Below, piece by piece: positions 22,411 through 31,858 of a DNA stretch of 64,000 nucleotides; within the stretch, counting starts at the first letter, position 1; every line of letters begins with the position of its first letter. The DNA lies in contig CAUYUJ010017853.1 of NCBI GenBank assembly GCA_963575745.1, positions 60,001-124,000 on the forward strand, written 5' to 3'. Source of the stretch: Prorocentrum cordatum. Taxonomy: Eukaryota; Sar; Dinophyceae; Prorocentrales; Prorocentraceae. The notes under the pieces were generated by a model, which saw nothing but the letters and a program-made list of their open reading frames with translations, searched no databases and was not told the origin of the DNA. The translations under genes were made by a program, and so were the position numbers.

Positions 22411-22692
22411 ACTGCGGGCGACCGACGGGAGAATGCGGGCTACCGCTTGACACGCGCCGGCGGGGGAAACATTTATGTTAGCGAACCACTAGCGACAGAC
22501 AGGACAACGGCGGGCAACCGACGTGACAATGCGGGATACCACTTGACACGCGCCGGCGGGGAAAACATTTCTGTTGGCGAACCACTAGCGACAGACAGGA
22601 CAACGGCGGGCAACCGACGGGACAATGCGGGCCACCGCTTGACACGCGACGGCGGGGGAAACATCTATGCTGGCGAACCACTAGCGGCAGCA
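22411..22692 (+). repeat. 96-bp tandem repeat, 3 units
   Basis: Units begin GCGGGCAACCGACGGGACAA and contain TTGACACGCGCCGGCGGGG, AACATTTATG and GCGAACCACTAGCGACAGA, at about 22413, 22510 and 22606. Directly abuts the 12-bp array. Confidence 0.9.
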
Positions 22693-22994
22693 ATATGAAT
22701 TCCTCTCGCCCGCGCACGCAGCTTCGCCCCGCCCGCACGCACGACACGAACACGAAACCGAAACCGATTTCCCGGTGGGGGGCTCTCCGTTCCACTTCGG
22801 TCTCACCCCCCAACCTCCGAGTTTCGTGGGGATCGACGATCAATTGTGTCTGTGTGTTTTTGTTCCTCTCCTGCGGCGCCTGCGCCCGGACGCCCGCCGC
22901 CGTCCGCGCCGCAACCCGCGCCGGCCGCGCCGCTGCCCGGGGCGCGCGCGCCCGGGGGCGACTCGGCAGGGCCTGGGCGCGCAGCCGCCGCTGC
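22693..22994. other. Unassigned DNA with a repeat E end
   Basis: 22828-22870 is GGGGATCGACGATCAATTGT + GTCTGTGTGTTTTTG, the 3' end of repeat E. The rest is GC-rich with no gene. Confidence 0.5.
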
Positions 22995-23102
22995 AGGAGG
23001 AGGAGGAGGCAGGAGGCGGAGGAGGCGGAGGAGGAGGAGGAGGAGGAGGAGGAGGAGGAGGAGGAAGGCGAGGAGGAGGAGGAGGAGGAGGAGGAGGAGG
23101 AG
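22995..23102. repeat. (GGA)n tract
   Basis: (GGA)n on the plus strand, opposite to most triplet tracts in this half of the window. Abuts the left end of a MITE family B copy. Confidence 0.96.
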
Positions 23103-23279
23103 GGTCCCCCTCTACAGGGGGGATTTTCGACGGAAAATCAAAAATACCCCATAAATAATCAAGAAATAGTCCCAACATAGTCAGGGGACTATTTTCTATT
23201 TTTTGCCTTTTTGGTGAACTTTCGGGCTATTTCTTATTTTTCGTCGAAAATATCCCTGTAGGAGGACAGGCCCGACTTA
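23103..23279. mobile_element. MITE family B, copy 1 (left end truncated)
   Basis: Left GTCCCCCTCTACAGGGGGG, internal AATAGTCCC...GGGGACTATTTT palindrome, right end TCCCTGTAGGAGGACAGGCC + CGACTT. The outermost left bases are replaced by (GGA)n, so no target duplication survives. Confidence 0.82.
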
Positions 23280-23737
23280 ACCGCTGCAGGCAGGCGCGCT
23301 GGGCAGACGGCCCCAACCAGTGGGGCGCGGGCCCAACGTGAGCCCAATCACACGGAGACCTGGGCGTTCACCTGTGCCTTTCGACATTCCCCCTCTCGCC
23401 CCAATCGTGTCGCGCTCCTTCCAAAAAGTTCAGAAAAAAACAGATGCGTGAGGCATGGTATGAGCATTCCTGGTGAAGAGAAATGTAGGAAAAAAAGGTG
23501 TGTTTGTTCCCACGAATGTGTGTTGTTGTGTCTTTTGTGCGTTTTGTGTTTTGTTTTGTGCTGTTGTGCGTTCTGTGTGTTTGTTGTGTGTTGTTTGTGT
23601 TTTGTGCCACACTCCGCCATGCAAACTCGATGAACACACCATTTCCGCTTGCGCCCCGGCGGCCAGGGGAGACCGAGGAGCCTCCTGCAGACGGGCCGCG
23701 CGGCCTCGCGCCCCGCCTGCTTCTTCGGCTCCACCTC
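23280..23737. other. Unassigned DNA with a GTT/TTTTGTG-rich stretch
   Basis: 23495-23620 is rich in TGTGTTGTTGTG and TTTTGTG. No gene recognised. Confidence 0.4.
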
Positions 23738-23985
23738 CTATTCCTCCTCCTCCTCCTCCTCCTCCTCCTCCTCCTCCTCCTCCTCCTCCTCCTCCTCCTC
23801 CTCCTCCTCTCCTCCTCCTCCTCCTCCTCCTCCCGCCTCTCCTCCTCCTCCTCCCTCCTCCTCCTCCTCCTCCTCCTCCTCCTCCTCCTCCCTCCTCCTC
23901 CTCCTCCCTCCTCCTCCTCCCTCCTCCTCCTCCTCCTCCTCCTCCTCCTCCTCCTCCTCCTCCTCCTCCTCCTCCTCCTCCTCGT
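23738..23985. repeat. (TCC)n tract
   Basis: About 80 TCC units with a few CCC/CGC interruptions. Open frames through it encode poly-Pro, poly-Ser or poly-Leu and are artefacts. Confidence 0.97.
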
Positions 23986-24792
23986 CCCCTACCCCTGCCT
24001 GCTCCGCCCCAAGGGTCAAGAGGGCCCCAGGAGAGGCCCCCGGAGGCTCCAGGAAGCCGGCAGGGGAGCCCTCCAGCAGGGGGCGGCCTGGGAGGCGGAG
24101 GCCAGCGAGAAGCCAGTCACACGTTTTGAGGGCGGCGGGCTCCCCGCCCGCACGGCGGGCTCGGGGGGGCTCCCGGAGGCAGCTGGACGGCGCTTTGCTG
24201 CCCCTGGACAGCGCCCCAGTAGTCCAGGATTGCATTCAGCGCGTACATCAAGGACGCACGCTAATGATGAAAGGACCTTGGAAGGCCAGATCGACACTTT
24301 TCGAGCGAAGCGCGGCCAGCGAAAGTGGCCAAGAATGGGCCGAAGGGGAAGGATGCAAGGGCAAGGGGAGACCAACAGGTACTGATACCTCTACTCCCTT
24401 GATCTCTCCGAGGGTGCGTTCTCACCAGGATTTCGAGGCGACTCCAGCGATGGCGACGAGGCCTACCAGGAGGCCTACAACGATAAAACGAGGCCAGTGT
24501 AGCGTTAGGTCGGGCCTGTCCCCCAGACAAGGAGATTGTGGACGACAAAGAAGAAATAGTAAAAACAATACCCTGTGACGTACCCAACCCTTTCTAAACA
24601 TGTCGCGGTTCTACTCAGGACCACTCAATGCTGACTGGCATTGTGAAAGGCCCGCAGTGCGCAAGAAGAGCACCCAGCAGTGATTTCAGAGGAGCGCTGC
24701 AAGAAGAGGAACGGCAAATATACAACATGGAAACACAGGGGCGTTGAAAGAAACGCGCCCACAAAGTCAACACAACAAGGCGCGGCGGCGAG
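23986..24792. repeat. Unassigned DNA with a dispersed repeat
   Basis: 24272-24385 (GGCCAGATCGACACTTTTCG, GAGCGAAGCGCGGCCAGCGA, GTGGCCAAGAATGGGCCGA) matches 31350-31465 in the same orientation. 24410-24500 resembles 16535-16620. No gene. Confidence 0.55.
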
Positions 24793-25268
24793 GGCTCCCA
24801 GGAACCCACGAAAGTGGCGACAATTGCGCAGATCGCAAGCCACTCAGGGGGCGGCGAGGTCCCGAGGTGGTCCGCGTATGGCGTACCTCCGCTGGGCCTC
24901 CCAGGAGCAAACGAAAATGGCGACAGTTGCGCAGATCGCCGCAAGCACCCCAGGGGGCAGCGAGGTCCCGAGGTGGTCCGCGTATGACGTACCTCCTCTG
25001 GGCCTCCGAGGAGACCACGAAAGTGGCGACAGTTGCGCAGATCGCAAGCCCCCCAGGGGCCGGCGAGGTCCCGAGGTGGTCCGAGTATGACGTAATCCGC
25101 TGGGCCTCCCAAGAGCCCACGAGAGTGGCGACAGTTGCACAGATCGCAAGCACCCCAGGGGTCTGCGAGATCCCGAGGTGGTCCGCGTATGGGGCCTCCT
25201 AGGAGCCCACGAAAGTGGCGACAGTTGCGCAGATCGCAAGCCCCCCAGGGGCCGGCGAGGCATAGGCA
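24793..25268 (+). repeat. ~93-104-bp tandem repeat, 5 units
   Basis: GTGGCGACAGTTGCGCAGAT recurs at about 24812, 24916, 25020, 25122 and 25215, each followed by CGCAAGC, a CCCCAGGGG stretch and GGTCCCGAGGTGGTCCGCG. Confidence 0.92.
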
Positions 25269-25297
25269 CAACAACTCTCCATACTAAGTTTGACTGT

Positions 25298-25335
25298 TTT
25301 TGGATATTCTCCCCGTAGAGACAGGCCCAACTTAA
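25298..25335. mobile_element. MITE family B, right-end fragment
   Basis: TTTTTGGATATTCTCCCCGT + AGAGACAGGCCCAACTT matches the right ends at 23279, 30672 and 46015. The rest of the element is missing. Confidence 0.7.
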
Positions 25336-25546
25336 GTGTAGCGGTATTGCTACATGTTCCTCCTCCGAAGGATAACCTTGGGAAATCGCTCATCCTTACT
25401 ACCCGTGTTGACTATACTTCTCTTCTGCTGCATCTGCTGTGCCATTCTTGGCGAAATGGAGATTTATCCATATCCACCGCCTGGGAACCGAACTCCTGGG
25501 GACCCAGCGGGGGGAGGACGTGGATATGGATATGGATATGGACACG

Positions 25547-25577
<31 letters not shown>

Positions 25578-25680
25578 GTGGCGGCGCACTGGGCCCGGTT
25601 GCCGAGTGCCTGAACCTCGACCACAAATGTGGGTCCCGGGGCCCGGGCCCGCCTTTGGGATGCCAAAAATCGCCCCGGGG
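25336..25680. repeat. Unassigned DNA with (AT)n
   Basis: GGATATGGATATGGATATGG at about 25522 runs into (TA)n at 25546-25573. No gene. Confidence 0.6.
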
Positions 25681-26565
25681 AGCCCTCAGACAGCGATCCC
25701 GGCGGCCCCAGACGGTCTCGAGACACACCCAAGACGCCGTCCAGGGGTCTCTGGCGACGCACGATGCGTTTTGAACTGCCCCACAGGCCCCGAAGACGCC
25801 CCAAAAGGCCGTTAAGATGCCGCCCAAGAGCGCACCGAGAGGGCAAAATCGTTGATTTTCATTGGTTCTCGCCGATTCGTGTTTCTGGCGCTGAAGCACC
25901 GCCCAAAAGGGCCCCAAACCGCTCCAAGACGGCCCAAGAGGCCCCCAAGAGGACCCCAAGACGGCCCAAGAGAGCCCCGAGACGGCCCCAGAGCCGCCCA
26001 GAACGGCGCAAGAGGGTCCCAAGAAGGCCCCAAGAGGGGCCCAAGAGAGGGAACGCGAACTGAAAAATCAAGGCCCCAAGAGGCCCCCAAGAGGCCCCAA
26101 GAGGCCCCAAGAGGCCCCCAGAGGCCCCCAAGAAGCCCAAAAGAGGGTCCAAGAGGCGCCAAGACGGATTCCAGAAGGCCCAAGAGGCCACCAAGATACC
26201 CAAGAGGCGTCCAAGAGGTCTCCCAACAGAGCTCGAAGATAACCAAACACATGTATGTTCCATAGGTGTTTGAACAATTCTGGCGTTTCCGCCTGTTCCA
26301 CTTCCCGACGCGGCAAAACTCTCCGTGAGGCTCCGAGGATCGCCCCAAGACGGCCCAATAGGCTTCAAAAGCGCGCCAAGACGACACAGTAGGCTTCAAA
26401 GGCGCCGAAGAGATGTCCAAGACGGCCCGAGAGGGCCCCGACCGCGGCCTAGGATCGGGAACGTGAACCGAGATCCCGAGATCTTCGCCCCAGGAGACCC
26501 CCAGGAGGCTTACGAGGTCCCCAAGAAGTCCCAAAGAGGTCCAAAAGAGCCCCGAGAGAGGCCCC
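25681..26565 (+). repeat. CCAAGAGGCC family, main block
   Basis: Dozens of CAAGACGGCCC/CAAGAGGCCCC units averaging 11 bp. Includes longer landmarks: TCATTGGTTCTCGCCGATTC + GTGTTTC (25858), GGGAACGCGAACTGAAAAAT (26048) and CGGGAACGTGAACCGAGATC (26455). The same landmarks appear reversed at 43.44-44.29 kb. Confidence 0.85.
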
Positions 26566-27069
26566 GAGGGCACTTGAGAAAGAAAAGGGTTGTCCAACAT
26601 TTTGTGTTTCAAAGTTCGCCTGGCAGGTTCGCTACGCTTGTCAAAAGGAAATATCAGATTCCATCCTCCGTCTTTTCCTCCTCCTCGTCCTCCTCCTCCT
26701 CCTCCTCCTCCTCTTTCTCCTCCTCCGGTTCCTGCTCCTCCGCGGCCTCTTCCACCCTCTCAAACTCCTCCTCATCCTCCTTCTCCTTCTCCCCCAGGGA
26801 AACCCTTCACCTCCCCATTCTACTCCATCATCCTCCGGCTACGTCCAGCCGCGGCGAATAGAAGGGCCCCCGAAGTGCCTTTGGAGCCCGACTTAATCAA
26901 GACGTCGTAGGTGAACGGTATGAAGTCTTGGAAACCGCTTCGGCCGTCTTCGTGGTTCTTGGAAGCCTCGGCAGAGCAGTATCATGGAATAGAGATCCCA
27001 AAGGGTTCGACCATCCAGCCTAGCTAGATCTTGAACGCGCGCGAAGCGCGCGATGGCTCTAGTATATAC

Positions 27070-27100
<31 letters not shown>

Positions 27101-27519
27101 TATGTGTGTGTGTGTGTGCCCCCCGGGGGGCAAACACATCCATGCCCGCCGCCTGCGGGGGTCCGCGAAGATCAAACGCCCAGACGGTGGTTATCCGTAA
27201 ACTCCCGCCTCGGTCCATCTGAAACCAGGAATCGAGCAGGGACCGACCGTCCCGGCATTCCTATAGTCATACCACGATTTCTTAGAACCTAAAAATGTTC
27301 TAAGAATAACAACAATGCTCTTAGAACATAAGACCGGTGTGTTAAAACAAGAAGGTCCCGGCCAGACATGTTCAAAAAATCCTTCGTGGAATCCACAGAA
27401 GGTTCCTAGAACATTGCTTGGTAGGGCCAGAGGCGAGCCAGGAGGCTTCGCCACTGCTTGAGCACTGGCACCGCGCCCCCCGCGTCTCTCGCCCCACAGC
27501 CAAGCCCAGCACCTTCTGG
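26566..27519. repeat. Mixed repeats, no gene recognised
   Basis: (TCC)-rich at 26670-26790. GCGCGCGAAGCGCGCGATGG at 27035-27054 followed by (TACACA)n/(TG)n to 27118. 27280-27310 is a TTCTTAGAACC...GTTCTAAGAA palindrome with further TTAGAAC copies to 27415. No gene seen. Confidence 0.55.
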
Positions 27520-27643
27520 GTTTGTTCCTATATCTTCTGGGTTTTTGTCTGGGTCTTTGTCTTCCCCCCCCACTCCCCATATCTTCCCATATCTTCTCGG
27601 GGATCGACGATTCCTTGTGTCTGTGTTATTCTTCCCCTCCTGA
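27520..27643 (+). repeat. Dispersed repeat E, partial copy
   Basis: TATCTTCTGGGTTTTTGTCT, CCCATATCTTCCCATATCTT and GGGGATCGACGATTCCTTGT + GTCTGTG correspond to the second half of repeat E. Confidence 0.7.
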
Positions 27644-28044
27644 GTAAAACCAGGAAGCTCCCCGCGTCGGGCCCGAGCCGGACGACGGCCGCTGGGCGCC
27701 CCCCAAAAAACACGGCCCAGCGGCGGCCGCAGAGCGGCTCCAGAGGCGGCCCCCCACGCCGCCGCGGACCGCCGGCGGGGATCGCACTCCAGGCCGGGGG
27801 AGAAGCCGCCAGCCCTGTCGGCGTGTGTGCAGGGCCTCCTCCTCGTCTTCGTCGTCGTCTCCGTCTTCGTCGTCTCCTCCCTGTGTCTCCGTCAATGGGT
27901 GGCCTCCGCCGTCCCCCGGCTCTCTTTTTTCGCGGGGCCTTTTTTTGAGCGCGCCAGCAGAAGCGAAATGGAACAGCGTCGCAGCTGATTCGAAGGGAAG
28001 CCCCTTGACCCTTTCCATTTGATCCCTTCCCCGCGGTGGCGGAG
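27644..28044. other. GC-rich DNA, no gene recognised
   Basis: Open frames on both strands without recognisable domains. A short TCG/TCC-rich stretch lies at 27835-27890. Confidence 0.35.
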
Positions 28045-28190
28045 GAGCAGGAGGAGGAGGAGGAGGAGGAGGAGGAGGAGGAGGAGGAGGAGGAGGTGGA
28101 GGTGGAGGAGGAGGTGGAGAAGGAGGAGGAGAAGGACCCCTCCCCCCCTCCCACTTGTGGTGGTGGTGGTGGAGAACAAGCCCACCAGGG
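28045..28190. repeat. (GGA)n tract with one arm of the 11.9-kb foldback
   Basis: (GGA)n at 28045-28135, then CCCCTCCCACTTGTGGTGGT + GGTGGTGGAGAACAAG, which matches the right arm of the foldback at 12020-12066. The second arm is absent. Confidence 0.8.
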
Positions 28191-28489
28191 GCGGCAGTGG
28201 CCAAAGAGGGCACGCACCGCAGCGCCCTCCCGGTGTCCGCAGCGCGAGGGGCGCATCCCCCGCGGGCGGTCCTCCCGGGGCCCACGAAGAACCACGGAGA
28301 CGCGGCCAGGGTGGTCCCAAAGGGCCTCCCAAGTCAGTTTGAGTACGCAAGCAAAGGTCCGATCGGACGCCTCGAAGCGTCACGCCCCACTCGTGAGGAC
28401 GGCGAAACTGTAGAACAGGCCTGCCATGGCGAGCAACGCTGGCGGCGAAGGAGGAAAACCGGATGCAGTATCGAAGAGGACCCAAATCC

Positions 28490-28800
28490 GAAGAGGATCG
28501 GTTCAAGACGACCAAGCAGCCTCCGCGCGGCCCAGGACGTGTCCAAGACGCCCCAGGAGACCTCCCAGAGCGCTCTCAAGACAGCCTGAGAAGCCGAAAC
28601 TGTGTATCCGTAGGTTTTTCAGCGTTTTGGGCGTTCTCACCTTCTCGACTTCCCAACGCGCCAAGTCGCCCTAGAGGGGCTCCATCCGTATCGCCACAAT
28701 AGCCGAATAGGTCTCCAAGAGACCCCCACAACGATCCAAGACCGTCCAAGAAGCCGCCAAGACGGCCCCAGATGCCTCCAAGAGGGTCCCAAGAGACTGC
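28490..28800 (+). repeat. CCAAGAGGCC family, short block
   Basis: Units such as CCAAGACGCCCC, CTCTCAAGACAGCC and CCAAGAGGGTCCC at 28490-28580 and 28715-28800. The GGTTTTTCAGCG...CGTTTTGGGCGTTCTCACC stretch between resembles the landmark at 26.28 kb. Confidence 0.6.
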
Positions 28801-29274
28801 CCAGACGGACGGTGCTAGGAGTAGGTAGGATGGGAGAGGGATGAAAAGGCAACTCTGAAGGAAAAGATGGGACGCCGAGAGATGATCGCGACGCTGCACC
28901 GTCATGCACCACCCAGATTTCCTCAACATTGCTCTGAACCTCTTTCAGAAGCCCCCCAAAGCGGCCCAGCAGGGCCCCAAGAGGACCCCAGGCAGGGCAC
29001 GAAGAAGCCAAGCTCGTACCGCTGTCCTCACGTGCCTCTCCCTCTCACTGTTCTCACGAAAGATGCCCGCCTCCTCGCCCTTCCGGGTGTCGAAGGATGG
29101 CTCGTCCTGCTTCTCCTCCCTCTCATCCCCCTCCTGCTCCCCTTCCAAGCCACCATCAACCCCAACCTCCTCATCTTGCTCCTCCTCCACATCCCCCTGC
29201 ACTTCCCCCAAGTGCTCAGCCCCCACCCCCCTCAATCTATGCATCCCCCTCCCCATGCTCCTCCATGTCCTCGT
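28801..29274. other. Unassigned DNA, no gene recognised
   Basis: Includes a short CCCCAAGAGGACCCC stretch near 28970-28990. Otherwise pyrimidine-rich and unassigned. Confidence 0.35.
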
Positions 29275-29420
29275 CACCCTCTTCCTCCTTCTCCTTCTCC
29301 TCCTCCTTCTTCACCTCGCGTCCTCCTCCTCCTCCTCCTCCTCGTCCTGCTCCTCATGCGGCTCATCTTGCTTCTCATCCTCCTGCTGCTCCTCCTCCTC
29401 CTCCTCCTCCTCCTCGTTTT
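29275..29420. repeat. (TCC/TTC)n tract
   Basis: Imperfect pyrimidine triplet repeat. Confidence 0.9.
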
Positions 29421-29561
29421 ATCTCCTCCTGCTGCCTCTCTCACTCTCCCCCCCTCCTCCTCTTCCTCCTTCTCCTCATCCTCGGCGTCGACGTCGTCGT
29501 TTTCAGGGTCGGCGGCAGGCGGCACTGGCCGGAAGGCCTTCTCAATAGCGAACCGCCCCCG

Positions 29562-29690
29562 TCGTCCAAGAGGCCCCCAAGAGGCCCGCAGGCGGCCCAA
29601 CAGAGGCCCAAAAACTGGCCCCTATAAGAGGCCTCCCAGCTGCCGCCGAGAGGCCCCCGAGAGGCCCCCTACGAGATCCCAACGAACATC
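29562..29690 (+). repeat. CCAAGAGGCC family, short block
   Basis: CCAAGAGGCCCCCAAGAGGC units and CCGAGAGGCCCC variants. Confidence 0.7.
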
Positions 29691-29754
29691 CTACAGGCGA
29701 ATCGAGCCGAAATCGGAAACCATCGGTCGGCGGCGCGCCAACGGGGGCTCCCCA

Positions 29755-29842
29755 GCTTCGCGCGTCGCGCTGCGCGAAGCGCGCTGCGCGAAGCACGCTG
29801 CGCGAAGCGCGCTACGCGAAGCGCGAATAGCTTCGCGCCCGC
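29755..29842. repeat. CTGCGCGAAGCGCG tandem repeat
   Basis: About five units of roughly 15 bp, each nearly palindromic. Confidence 0.8.
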
Positions 29843-29970
29843 GCGCGCGCCGCCTCCCAGGGGAGGAGAGGAGGACGAAGAGGAAGCGGAGCCGAACCGC
29901 GCCGCGCGAACAGCCTCGCGCCGTCGGAGGGCGCCCCTGCTAAAGGGGGCAGAGGGAGGTGGGAATCTGG

Positions 29971-30174
29971 ACGCCCGAAATGGGTGGCGAAAACATGGGC
30001 ACTATGCCCAACAGCACATGTTGTCCCAAACCAACAGCGGCCGCTGCTGGGCGGGCGGCCTCCTGCCTCGAAATGGACACAGGCCGCGGCGGCGCGGACA
30101 GCGAGCCCTGTTCAAAATGAACAGGAACTGCTGTTGGGCATTGTACCCATTCTTTCAGTACCCATTTCGTGCGT
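29971..30174. mobile_element. MITE family A, copy 2
   Basis: 204 bp. Left ACGCCCGAAATGGGTGGCGA and ATGCCCAACAGCACATGTTG; right CTGCTGTTGGGCATTGTACC and CATTTCGTGCGT. Core GTCCCAAACCAACAGCGGCC and GGACACAGGCCGCGGCGGC shared with copy 1. Terminal arms about 40 bp. No coding capacity. Confidence 0.88.
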
Positions 30175-30184
30175 GCATTGGGAG

Positions 30185-30395
30185 TCCCGAAACGGTGCGG
30201 TGACGGACCGTGCGGTGACCTCGAAATCCCCCAAGACCTCACCGCACGGTCCGTCACCGCACGGTTTTGGGACCTCGGAGGCCCCTGTCGCCCGAGACGT
30301 CCTCGGAGGACGACCCGAGTCCCAAAACCGTGCGGTGACCCCGAATCCCCATCGACTCACCGCACGGTGTGGTCACCGCACCGTTTGGGGGCCCC
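30185..30395. repeat. Two adjacent CCGTGCGGTGA hairpins
   Basis: GGTGCGGTGACGGACCGTGC + GGTGA (30194-30220) pairs with TCACCGCACGGTCCGTCACC + GCACGGTTT (30239-30267). A second pair follows: CCCAAAACCGTGCGGTGA (30321) with TCACCGCACGGTGTGGTCAC + CGCACCGTTTGG (30357-30390). Function unknown. Confidence 0.82.
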
Positions 30396-30522
30396 GTGCA
30401 GACCAGAGGAGGCGCTGTGTTTTGGAGGGCGCCGGCCCCGCATCCACGGGGGCGAGGCCGGGGCCTCCTGAGATGCAGCCCCCCTCTGAGAAGCCCCCTC
30501 CCCCTCCCCCCCCCATACCCTG

Positions 30523-30672
30523 CAGGTCGGGCGTGTCCCCCTACAGGGGGATCCTGGACGATAAAAGAAGGAATGCTCAAGAAATATCCAACACATGCCC
30601 AAACATAATACTAAAAAATAGTCCCCAGACTATTTTTGTGGCTTCCCCCTGCAGAGGGACGGGCCCGACTTG
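30523..30672. mobile_element. MITE family B, copy 2
   Basis: 150 bp. Left CAGGTCGGGCGTGTCCCCCT + ACAGGGGG, internal AATAGTCCCCAGACTATTTT, right CCCCTGCAGAGGGACGGGCC + CGACTTG. Terminal repeats about 27 bp. No clear target duplication at this copy. Confidence 0.88.
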
Positions 30673-30937
30673 AAACCTCGGCCCCTCTTCGGCGCGTGGC
30701 CGACTCGACATCGAGCCGCATCGAATGGGAGGGGTCGACACGAGCCCTGCGCCCCCCCCCCCGCGGGGCGGGCGGGCGGGCGGGCCGGCGCCGCCCGCCG
30801 CGCCGCCCGCCGCGCTGCCGGCCCTGGGCGGAGGGGTGGCGGCGGGCGCGGCGCGGAGGCGGATGCTCAGCTGCTGCTGCACCGAGCGCAGGGTCTCCAG
30901 CTTGGCCTTCGCGGGGGACGAAAAGCCAGCACCGACC

Positions 30938-31055
30938 AGCCAGAACTGGGGGAGCTGTGGTCCTTACCCCCCTGGGGGAACCCATCGCCTCGAGAGGGGT
31001 GTCGAAATAGATGGGTCCCCTAGGGGGGTAAGGACCAAAGCTCCCCCAACTGTGG
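30938..31055. mobile_element. Foldback, TGGGGGAGCT...TGGTCCTTACCCCCC arms
   Basis: Left arm ACTGGGGGAGCTGTGGTCCT + TACCCCCCTGGGGGAACCC pairs with right arm GGGTCCCCTAGGGGGGTAAG + GACCAAAGCTCCCCCAACT. Arms about 45 bp. MITE-like. Confidence 0.75.
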
Positions 31056-31123
31056 CTGGCCTGCAACATCGAGCATCGGGACATCCGGATCGGGTCAAGC
31101 TGTGTGTCAAAGTCCGCCGCATC

Positions 31124-31206
31124 TAGGGGGCCACATGCGAACCCTACCCCTACCCCCCACGACTTCTGAGGGGGAGGGTGGGGTAGGGTTCACATGTGGC
31201 CCCCTA
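31124..31206. mobile_element. MITE family C, solo copy with 5-bp target duplication
   Basis: 83 bp. Left TAGGGGGCCACATGCGAACC + CTACCCC, right GGGGTAGGGTTCACATGTGG + CCCCCTA: about 28-bp inverted repeats. It is bracketed by a perfect GCATC direct repeat (31119-31123 and 31207-31211). Confidence 0.85.
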
Positions 31207-31524
31207 GCATCGGCTCGGAGGCGGACGCTCAGCTGCTGGTGCTGGTGCTGGTGCTGGTGCTGGTGCTGCTGCTGCTGCACCGGGCTGTGCTGTCTACTAC
31301 TCCCAAGGCTACAGCAGGCCCGCATCATACGGATGCGCGATAAGCATGCAAGGGCCTTGGGCGCCCATCTCGAAGCTTTTCGAGCGGGGCGCGGCCAACG
31401 AATGTGGCCAAGGATGGACCGAGGAGGCAAGGATGCACGGGTACCCTTGGGAAGGTTGCCGATCCTCACCATGCGGGTTGACTGTAGGCCCTGAGCTCGC
31501 ATCGTCGACTCCCTCCCCCGCTCC
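31207..31524. repeat. Unassigned DNA with dispersed repeat
   Basis: CTGCTGGTGCTGG triplets at 31230-31280, then 31350-31465, homologous to 24272-24385. No gene recognised. Confidence 0.5.
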
Positions 31525-31858
31525 CCTCACCTCCCCCTCCTCGTCCTCCTCCTCCTCGTCCTCCTCCTCCCGGACCCTGGAGCCTGGTGGCGCGGAGTGC
31601 CGCCCTCCTCCTCCTCCTCCTCCTCCTCCTCCTCCTCCTCCTCCTCCTCCTCCTCCTCCTCCTCCTCTCCTCTCTCTCTTCCTCCTTCTTTTCCTCCTCC
31701 TCCTCCTCTTCCTCCTCCTCCTCTTCCACCTTCTCCTCTTTCCTCCTCCTCCTTCTCTTCCACCTTCTCCTACTCTTCCTCCTCCTCCTCCTCCTCCTTC
31801 TCCTCATCCTCCTCATCCTCCTCCTCCTCTTCCTCCCCCTCCTCCTCCTCCCCCTGAC
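31525..31858. repeat. (TCC)n tract
   Basis: Long imperfect pyrimidine tract with TTC and CTT variants. Confidence 0.95.

Noticed and set aside
21533-22450. 305-aa plus-strand frame with DLTI repeats
   Set aside because: Open because the 12-bp unit keeps the frame. The N-terminal part has no recognisable domain.
23473-24578. Poly-Pro, poly-Leu and poly-Ser frames
   Set aside because: The three frames of one (TCC)n tract.
21985-25268. CRISPR-like array
   Set aside because: Units are directly tandem without unique spacers of constant length, and the DNA is eukaryotic in character.
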